DNA from: Clostridia bacterium
GTDB lineage: Bacteria; Bacillota; Clostridia; Lachnospirales; Lachnospiraceae
Direction of reading: 5' to 3'
NCBI GenBank assembly: GCA_009929615.1
Contig: SAAB01000027.1
Location: 1 to 41,648 of the forward strand
DNA length: 41,648 nt
Shown one piece after another: positions 35,439-41,648 of this stretch. Numbering within the stretch: position 1 is the stretch's first letter; each line of letters opens with the position of its first letter. The position numbers and the translations under genes were made by a program. Below the pieces are notes generated by a model. That model worked only from the letters and a program-made list of their open reading frames with translations, was not told where the DNA came from and did no database searches.

Positions 35439-38400
35439 AACAGGAGATAGAAAATCAGGGATATGAGGAACTGCTGCAAAATATTGCCTGTGGAATCTGC
35501 ATATATACAGTGAGTGAAGATGAAAAAATCAGGATTCAGTATGCAAATCAGGGCTATCTCAGACTATGTGAAGGCACGATGGAAGAGGTGGAAAGAGCCT
35601 ATAATAAAGATACTCTTTTTGGGGTAAGTGCTGAAGAAAAAGAGGCGGTCTGGACATTTTTTCATCGGATGGCTGTGGAAAAAAAGGGCGGAGAAATGAC
35701 CTATCATGCCAAATCACTGAAGGGTAAGGATATCTGGTGTACGGCGAAGGCAGCCTATGTGAGTGAAACTTTAGGAGAAGACCGCCTCTATGTGACCTTT
35801 TTTGATGTCACGGAGCAGATGGATGCCCAGTTCCGGTTAAAAAGTACGATTGAGAACATGCCAGGAGTTTTGGTTATTTTCGAAGTCAGAGATAAGATGC
35901 TGCATGTTCGTTATATATCGGATGACTGTGTGGATATCAGCGGTTTTACGGCCCAGGAGACTTATGAGAGAGGAAAAGATAGTCCGATTGCGGATGCTCA
36001 TCCGGAGGATAGGACTCTTTTTCTGGAAAGAGCATGGGATAATATTAAAAAAAGAAAAAGGCTGAATTTTACCTACAGGATTATATGTAAGAACGGTGCT
36101 TACCGATGGGTGAATCTGAGCCTTTCTCCGGTTATGACAGCAGGAGAACTACTCTATTATGGCGTTCTCACGGATGTCAATGATGAACATGAAAGTGCTA
36201 TTATGCAGGAAAATCTTGTGAATGCACTTCCGGGGGGTATTGCGATTTACAAAATGGGGAATCCCATAGAAACGCTTTATTATAGTGACGGGGTTCCTAA
36301 GTTGACAGGGCATACGCCTGAGGAATACGAGGCATGGATTCAGGGGGATATCATTGAAAATGTTGTTTTTGCCGATGACAGGCCCCAGATGCGTAAGCTT
36401 CTGACAGAGGCTGTTCATTTTGGAAAATCAATTTGTATTACTTACAGAATTTATCATAAGAATGGAAGTCTTGTCTGGATTCAGCTTTCAGGGACGAAGA
36501 TTCGTGAGGAAGATGGCGTACCGGTCTATTATGTTATATTTACAAGACCAACGGAAGAATCCTCCATGTATCAGAGTATGGTGGATGATTCAGAAACATC
36601 GATTTTTGTTGCAGAGCAGAGAAGCCATAAAATCATATTTGCCAACCGGGCATGGAAAAAGCTTCAGGGCCTTCAGCCGGATAGTAATGTGGTTGGAAAA
36701 ATCATTTATGCAGTGGTTCCGAGTCGGGATATTCCTTATACAGATGAGGAAGTGAGACAGCTTCCAACAAAGGAGTACAAAGAAGATTATCGTCTGACGG
36801 ACAAAGGTCGTTACCTTCATATGTGGGGCCGTGCTATTGATTGGAATGGCCACAAGGCTTATATCAGTTATTTAAGTGATGAAACTGAACTCTGGGATAG
36901 TCATCAACAGCTTCAAAGTCAGCGGGGAATGCTGGATGCTGCTCTGAAAACTGCCAAAGTGATGGTGTGGAAGTATGATTACAGGACAAGGTGTATTACG
37001 GATTCGGGTTCCATGGGAGAGGCTTATGGATTCCCGGGTACGATAGAAAATGTACCAGATTGTCTCATTGCGGATGGCTATGTTCATGAAGATAGTATAG
37101 AAGCTTTACAAAGGTTAAATGATGAAATTCCCCGGAAGGAATTGGTCAGCGGGGATATTCATGCGAAGACACCGAATGGCAAAGGTTATTTTTGGCAGAG
37201 AATTATTTACCGGTCATTGTATGATGAAAAAGGAAACTATGTTGAGAGTATAGGAACATCTATTAATATTACAAAACAGAAAGAGCGGGAGCAGAATTAT
37301 GAAGAGCAGCTGCGTTTGAAACAGCTGCTGGCCAGCAATGCCATTGCAGTTGTTCATTTGAACTTAACGGAAAATTCGGTTTCAGATGTTGAAAGTGAAA
37401 GAAAAGAAATATTTGATATGATGCAATCCGGTTCGGTGGATGATGTTATGGCTGCAATTCGGAAAAGGATACAGAGTGAAAAGGAACAGCAGTTGTTTCT
37501 GCCTGTATGGAATCATCAGATAATGATGGAACAGTTTGAAGACGGAAAAACCCATTTTTCTATACGACATCATATTGGTGAGAGCACGAACTGGTATGAG
37601 AGTACCATTGACCTTATATCGAACCCTTATAACCGGAACATCGAAGCGATTATGGCATTGCGTGATATTACAAAAATGGTCAGAACGGAACTTATCATGA
37701 AGACTCTGGTCAGCATAGATTATGATTCCATTATGTCTATTGATGCTGAAACGGGAGAGGCAACGCCATTTGTAGAAGAAAATCTCAGCCGTCAGTTAGA
37801 AGAGTTGATGGGGCTGCAGGAACAGCTGAAAGATAATCCGGCAGGGGTTGAGCAATATATACAGAAATACTGCGTGGATGACGATGTTCAGCGTGTGATT
37901 AAGGAAATCAGTCTGCCCTATGTGAAAGAGCGGCTTCAAACAGTACCAATGCACGACTGTCTGTATTCGCTTAAGACGGATACAGGAATTGTCCATAAGA
38001 GAGCCATGTTTGCTTATCTGGAGGAAAATCAGAGGACAATTTTGTGTGCGATTCAGGATGTGACAGATACTTATGAGCAGGAAGAGAAGCAAAAGAGAAA
38101 ATTGTCAGAGGCATTACAGGAAGCTGAACAGGCCAATCATGCAAAAACTGAGTTTTTCTCCCGCATGAGCCATGATATGCGGACGCCGATGAATGGAATT
38201 CTTGGTCTGGCGGAACTCTCCGAGCAGGAAAATGATGTGGAAAGTTTGAAACAGGATATGCAGAAAATCAAGACTTCAGGTCAGTATTTGCTTAGCCTTA
38301 TCAATGATACACTGGATTTTCAACGCATTGAAAGTGGAAAAATGAAGTTTGAAGAGCAGGTTGTGAACTGTAGGGAACTTCTTGTGGGGATTTTGGATTT

Positions 38401-39286
38401 AGTAAAGCCTATGGCTGATGCAAAACAGATAGAGCTGCGTGTCATGAATGTTAATGTGCAGATGGACTGGTTCATCCGGGTAGATCCGGTTCGAATGAAA
38501 CAGATATTTGTCAATCTCTTATCCAATGCTATTAAATTCACTCCAAATGGAGGTGCAGTCCTCATTGAATATGAATGTCTGGAAAGAGTTGGTATGATTT
38601 CCCGTGACCGGTTCCGAATCAGTGATACGGGTATTGGTATGAGCCAGGATTTTATTGAAAAAAGTGTTTTTCAGCCATTTGCACAGGAATACAGCGAGGT
38701 GTCAACCCAGTATGTGGGCTCTGGGCTAGGACTTTCTATCGTTCACAGTCTGATTGAACTGATGGGTGGCAGCATCTCCGTAGAGAGCGAAGTAGGTGTA
38801 GGAACATCATTTACAATCTATCTTGATTTTGAAAGAGTTGATAAGCAGGATGTCGTGCAGGGGATGAAGACCAATGAGAAAAAGCAGGATGAGGCCCGGG
38901 ATAGTATCTTTGGTAAGAAGATCCTTTTGGTAGAGGACCATGCACTAAACGCCGAAATAGCCGGGAAGATTTTGAAAAAAGCGGGATGTGAAGTGGTATG
39001 GGCGGATAATGGCAAGAAGGGTGTTGATTCTTTCTCTGAATCTGAAGAAAATGATTTTGATGCCATACTTATGGATATCCGAATGCCGGTAATGACAGGA
39101 TTGGAAGCGGCAAAAGCTATTCGAAGCCTTGAACGGCCAGATGCAAAATCAATACCGATTATTGCCATGACGGCCAATGCCTATGATGAAGATATTAAAC
39201 AGTCATTAGAGGCGGGAATGAATGATCATCTTGCAAAACCGATTGACCCTGTAAAAATATATGAAACACTGGCTCGGTACGTATAA
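35435..39286 (+). CDS. Large cytosolic PAS hybrid histidine kinase
   Basis: 1283 residues, ATG overlapping the preceding stop with AGGAGGAAGG about 4-6 nt upstream. The N-terminal 880 residues hold about seven PAS-like segments: about 12-130, 135-255 (ENMPGVLVIFEVRD), 258-370 (EDGVPVYYVIFTRP), 375-490, 492-620 (SIGTSINITKQKERE), 625-745 and 750-875. HisKA has His913 in FFSRMSHDMRTPMNG; HATPase has NLLSNAIKFT, DTGIGMS and GSGLGLSI; the receiver has acceptor Asp1214 in ILMDIRMPVM. No membrane helix is visible. The overlap with the XRE-PAS gene suggests the kinase works with that DNA-binding protein. The inputs of the PAS segments are unknown. Confidence 0.92.
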   Translation: MKQEIENQGYEELLQNIACGICIYTVSEDEKIRIQYANQGYLRLCEGTMEEVERAYNKDTLFGVSAEEKEAVWTFFHRMAVEKKGGEMTYHAKSLKGKDIWCTAKAAYVSETLGEDRLYVTFFDVTEQMDAQFRLKSTIENMPGVLVIFEVRDKMLHVRYISDDCVDISGFTAQETYERGKDSPIADAHPEDRTLFLERAWDNIKKRKRLNFTYRIICKNGAYRWVNLSLSPVMTAGELLYYGVLTDVNDEHESAIMQENLVNALPGGIAIYKMGNPIETLYYSDGVPKLTGHTPEEYEAWIQGDIIENVVFADDRPQMRKLLTEAVHFGKSICITYRIYHKNGSLVWIQLSGTKIREEDGVPVYYVIFTRPTEESSMYQSMVDDSETSIFVAEQRSHKIIFANRAWKKLQGLQPDSNVVGKIIYAVVPSRDIPYTDEEVRQLPTKEYKEDYRLTDKGRYLHMWGRAIDWNGHKAYISYLSDETELWDSHQQLQSQRGMLDAALKTAKVMVWKYDYRTRCITDSGSMGEAYGFPGTIENVPDCLIADGYVHEDSIEALQRLNDEIPRKELVSGDIHAKTPNGKGYFWQRIIYRSLYDEKGNYVESIGTSINITKQKEREQNYEEQLRLKQLLASNAIAVVHLNLTENSVSDVESERKEIFDMMQSGSVDDVMAAIRKRIQSEKEQQLFLPVWNHQIMMEQFEDGKTHFSIRHHIGESTNWYESTIDLISNPYNRNIEAIMALRDITKMVRTELIMKTLVSIDYDSIMSIDAETGEATPFVEENLSRQLEELMGLQEQLKDNPAGVEQYIQKYCVDDDVQRVIKEISLPYVKERLQTVPMHDCLYSLKTDTGIVHKRAMFAYLEENQRTILCAIQDVTDTYEQEEKQKRKLSEALQEAEQANHAKTEFFSRMSHDMRTPMNGILGLAELSEQENDVESLKQDMQKIKTSGQYLLSLINDTLDFQRIESGKMKFEEQVVNCRELLVGILDLVKPMADAKQIELRVMNVNVQMDWFIRVDPVRMKQIFVNLLSNAIKFTPNGGAVLIEYECLERVGMISRDRFRISDTGIGMSQDFIEKSVFQPFAQEYSEVSTQYVGSGLGLSIVHSLIELMGGSISVESEVGVGTSFTIYLDFERVDKQDVVQGMKTNEKKQDEARDSIFGKKILLVEDHALNAEIAGKILKKAGCEVVWADNGKKGVDSFSESEENDFDAILMDIRMPVMTGLEAAKAIRSLERPDAKSIPIIAMTANAYDEDIKQSLEAGMNDHLAKPIDPVKIYETLARYV

Positions 39287-39308
39287 AAGCTGATGGAAAG
39301 GTGGAAAA

Positions 39309-41555
39309 ATGGAAAAAACAAATTACAGAAAAAAGATTTTCAATAATAAGATTTCGCTTCTTATTGAAATTTTTCTGACCTTATGTATTGCCATTACAGG
39401 CGTGACGATGGGACTTTCAAACCTGACCCATGAGGCTGGACAGTTTTCAAAAGAACTGGAAGCAGATTATAATATGCTTTTTGAAAGCTATATAACGACT
39501 TTTAACGTTCTGACGGGCCAGATTATCGAAAAGATTGAAGAGAATCCTTCTTTTACCGAGATGAATGACTGGCTTCAGAGCAAAGAGGATAGTTTCAGCC
39601 AGCAGATAGGCGAAGATGTCTATGATGGCATTGCATTGACCTATAAAGGCGGCTATGTTCATAGCTGGCACTATGGGGATTATACAGATTATGATCCAAA
39701 TACACGGCCCTGGTATCAGCAGGCGCAGGAGGGAAATGGGGAAGTAGTTATTGTTGCACCCTATGTAACCTATCTGGATGCCTCTTATTTTGAGGATGAT
39801 GAATATATTCTGATGACGATAGCTCAGAAATATAATGATGAAATTTCCTTTGATTATGACATTAAGATTATGGAGATTCGAAAACTTCTCGAAAATCGTG
39901 AACTTCAGTATGATACTGCCCGGATTATGTTTTATGATGATGAAGGCTATATTTTAAGCAGTAATGATGACCGCCTGTTTGCCCATAATATTAAAGCACC
40001 GGATGCAGTTATCAGCCAGGACCTCAGCCGGAAAACAGCGGCCAGTGCCGGAACACTGAATATACTCAAACTGGAACAAATCGACGGTCAGTGGCGGCTG
40101 GTTTATTCAGCAAAGGACAGCCTGGGAAATACTCTTTGCATATCCTATGCTTTCTGGGAAGTGATGATGAAAAATTTCCTTATCACATGTGTAGTTGTAC
40201 TTTTGCTGATTGCCCTTGAAATCTTTTTGTATTACAGGGATAAAGCAACCATTCTTGAATATGAACGAAAAGACACACGACTTTCTCATGTTTTGGATGC
40301 TTCTTATGAAATGAAGATTTTTCTGGATATTGAATCCATGCGGTTCTATGGAAGTCAGAAAGCGGTAGAACTGGCACGTAGTGATGACTACTATGCTTTG
40401 TACCGGTGTATGCGGGCACTCATGAGAGATGATGGGGTCCGGAAACATCTGGATGAATTCCTGTCGCCGGATGTCTTAAAAGCTTCCGAGGATGAGACGG
40501 ATGTTCTTCAAACGAAAAAATTCAGTGTTGTCCGTGAGACAGAGGATGTCAAACAGGTTGTCATATATGAGATAAATCGTATGATTATGATGAATGACCA
40601 TAAGAAGGTAGTAGCAGTTTTAGTCAATGACGTGACAGAGGATACAGCTATTTTAAAAAACGCCCTGGAAAGAGCAGAGCAGGCCAGCAAGGCCAAAAGT
40701 GCCTTTTTGGCGAAAATGAGTCATGAAATCCGGACACCGATGAATGCGATTATCGGCGAGACAACCCTGGCTCTTAAAAACATTCATCAGGAGGAGCGGG
40801 TAGAAGAATATTTAAATAAGGTAATGCTTTCGTCCAAACATTTATTGAATCTGATTAATGACATTCTGGATATGTCGGCCATTGAAAGTAATAAAATGAA
40901 GATTGCCCATGAGGAATTTGATATCAAAGAAGTTGTTGCCAGCATCACAACCCTTTACTATTCACAATGTAAGGCAAAAGGAATTATTTTTAAGGCAAAA
41001 TTAGAAAAGGTAACGACAGAAATTCTTGTCGGTGACCAGTTAAGAATTCAGCAGATTATTTTGAATTTACTTTCCAATGCGGTGAAATTCACAGAGCCTG
41101 AAGGTACTATTGTTTTCTATCTGGCGGAAGAAATACTGGGGCCATCCCGGCTGAGGCTTCACCTTAGGGTTGAAGACACTGGATGCGGAATGAGCAAGGC
41201 TTATATGGAGCGTATTTTCAAGCCTTTCGAGCAGGAAAATGCACTGACGGCCAAAGAACATGGCGGCTCCGGCCTTGGATTATCAATTACAAAGAATCTG
41301 GTAGAAATGATGGGAGGCAGAATTTCTGTAGAAAGCGAAGAGGGAAGTGGCACCCGCTTTGCTGTGGAACTGCCGTGCATGATTGCGGACAATCAGCAGA
41401 GTGTTGATAAAGCGGCGATTTCAACCATGCGTGCCATCGTTGTAGATGATGACAGAGAGGCACTGGAATATGTTTCCGGTATTTTGAATCATATGGGAAT
41501 TGCCCATGATTGTGTGGAAAGCGGTCAGGAAGCTGTCAACACCATTACAACTTGA
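39309..41555 (+). CDS. Membrane dCache-type hybrid histidine kinase with truncated receiver
   Basis: 748 residues; AAAGGTGG is about 5 nt before ATG. A transmembrane helix (about 12-34), a large extracytoplasmic dCache-like sensor (about 40-275, with DPNTRPWYQQAQEGNGEVVI typical of Cache domains) and a second helix (about 283-303) lead into a PAS-like linker, HisKA (His472 in FLAKMSHEIRTPMNA) and HATPase (NLLSNAVKFT, DTGCGMS, GSGLGLSI). A receiver begins at about 705 (MRAIVVDDDREALEYV) with its acidic pair but ends at VNTITT, before the acceptor Asp and the rest of the fold. Continuing the frame past the TGA gives no receiver-like sequence, so this is a real 3' loss by rearrangement rather than one nonsense change. 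The kinase core should still work. Confidence 0.88.
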   Translation: MEKTNYRKKIFNNKISLLIEIFLTLCIAITGVTMGLSNLTHEAGQFSKELEADYNMLFESYITTFNVLTGQIIEKIEENPSFTEMNDWLQSKEDSFSQQIGEDVYDGIALTYKGGYVHSWHYGDYTDYDPNTRPWYQQAQEGNGEVVIVAPYVTYLDASYFEDDEYILMTIAQKYNDEISFDYDIKIMEIRKLLENRELQYDTARIMFYDDEGYILSSNDDRLFAHNIKAPDAVISQDLSRKTAASAGTLNILKLEQIDGQWRLVYSAKDSLGNTLCISYAFWEVMMKNFLITCVVVLLLIALEIFLYYRDKATILEYERKDTRLSHVLDASYEMKIFLDIESMRFYGSQKAVELARSDDYYALYRCMRALMRDDGVRKHLDEFLSPDVLKASEDETDVLQTKKFSVVRETEDVKQVVIYEINRMIMMNDHKKVVAVLVNDVTEDTAILKNALERAEQASKAKSAFLAKMSHEIRTPMNAIIGETTLALKNIHQEERVEEYLNKVMLSSKHLLNLINDILDMSAIESNKMKIAHEEFDIKEVVASITTLYYSQCKAKGIIFKAKLEKVTTEILVGDQLRIQQIILNLLSNAVKFTEPEGTIVFYLAEEILGPSRLRLHLRVEDTGCGMSKAYMERIFKPFEQENALTAKEHGGSGLGLSITKNLVEMMGGRISVESEEGSGTRFAVELPCMIADNQQSVDKAAISTMRAIVVDDDREALEYVSGILNHMGIAHDCVESGQEAVNTITT

Positions 41556-41558
41556 GTT

Positions 41559-41590
41559 TCCGCAGTTTTATCCACAACTGCGGATTTTAT
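41559..41590 (+). terminator. Terminator-like hairpin after the truncated kinase
   Basis: TCCGCAGTT (41559-41567) pairs perfectly with AACTGCGGA (41576-41584) around an 8-nt loop, then TTTTAT. It starts 4 nt after the stop codon. The last 58 bases of the window hold no other signal. Confidence 0.7.
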
Positions 41591-41648
41591 CAGCTTTACA
41601 ATAAACAACTTTCAAAAAATGCCCAAAATATAAGGAATCCAGACTCTT

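Noticed and set aside
41568-41576. Perfect DnaA box TTATCCACA, suggesting a replication origin
   Set aside because: It is a single copy in a hairpin loop; another single copy lies within a coding region at 34066. No cluster, AT-rich unwinding element or dnaA/dnaN genes are present.

Overview
The window suggests a low-to-medium-GC Gram-positive anaerobe, most likely a Lachnospiraceae-type Clostridia. The evidence is sigma-A promoters, strong AGGAGG-type ribosome sites, GTG starts, a clostridial c-di-GMP-I riboswitch, and long soluble PAS hybrid kinases typical of that family. The species cannot be named from sequence alone. Every gene I accept is on the + strand. I see no tRNA, rRNA, CRISPR array, transposase or phage gene.

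Layout. (1) 91-6160: a c-di-GMP-I riboswitch with a terminator-like platform precedes a 1926-residue DUF4011 / SF1 helicase / Vsr-like nuclease / DUF3320 protein. (2) 6273-8427: a heme catalase gene and perR form an operon behind a consensus promoter with an operator-like inverted repeat at the start site; the long catalase leader can fold so that a perfect 10-bp helix covers the Shine-Dalgarno. (3) 8461-13321: an NCS1 (CodB-like) permease overlaps a membrane PAS sensor gene that carries an in-frame TGA and runs in frame into the tail of a nucleotidyltransferase gene; an intact RlaP-like nucleotidyltransferase follows. (4) 13394-17892: a Bax inhibitor-1-like membrane protein, a PLD-DEAD-DUF3427 helicase gene split by an in-frame TAA, and a Nudix hydrolase. 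(5) 18004-24455: an RpiR regulator, then a 2-aminoethylphosphonate uptake and degradation operon (ATPase, two-domain permease fused in frame to its binding lipoprotein, PhnW, PhnX). (6) 24525-27153: an asparagine synthetase-like protein lacking the glutaminase N-terminus, then a membrane diguanylate cyclase. (7) 27247-41590: a signalling cluster with an XRE-HTH hybrid histidine kinase, a SnoaL-like/PAS hybrid kinase with two receivers, an XRE-PAS protein overlapping a 1283-residue PAS hybrid kinase, and a membrane dCache kinase whose receiver is cut short.

How they work together. PhnSTUV-like transport, PhnW and PhnX form one pathway from 2-aminoethylphosphonate to acetaldehyde and phosphate. 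PerR probably represses its own catalase operon. The diguanylate cyclase and the c-di-GMP riboswitch give the window both a producer and a sensor of c-di-GMP, though a direct link is inference. The best candidates for something undescribed are c-di-GMP control of a defence-type helicase/nuclease, the catalase leader RNA, and the fusion of XRE DNA-binding domains to hybrid histidine kinases. Two in-frame stops, one gene chimera, one read-through fusion and one truncated receiver show active gene decay or rearrangement, or sequence error, in this segment.
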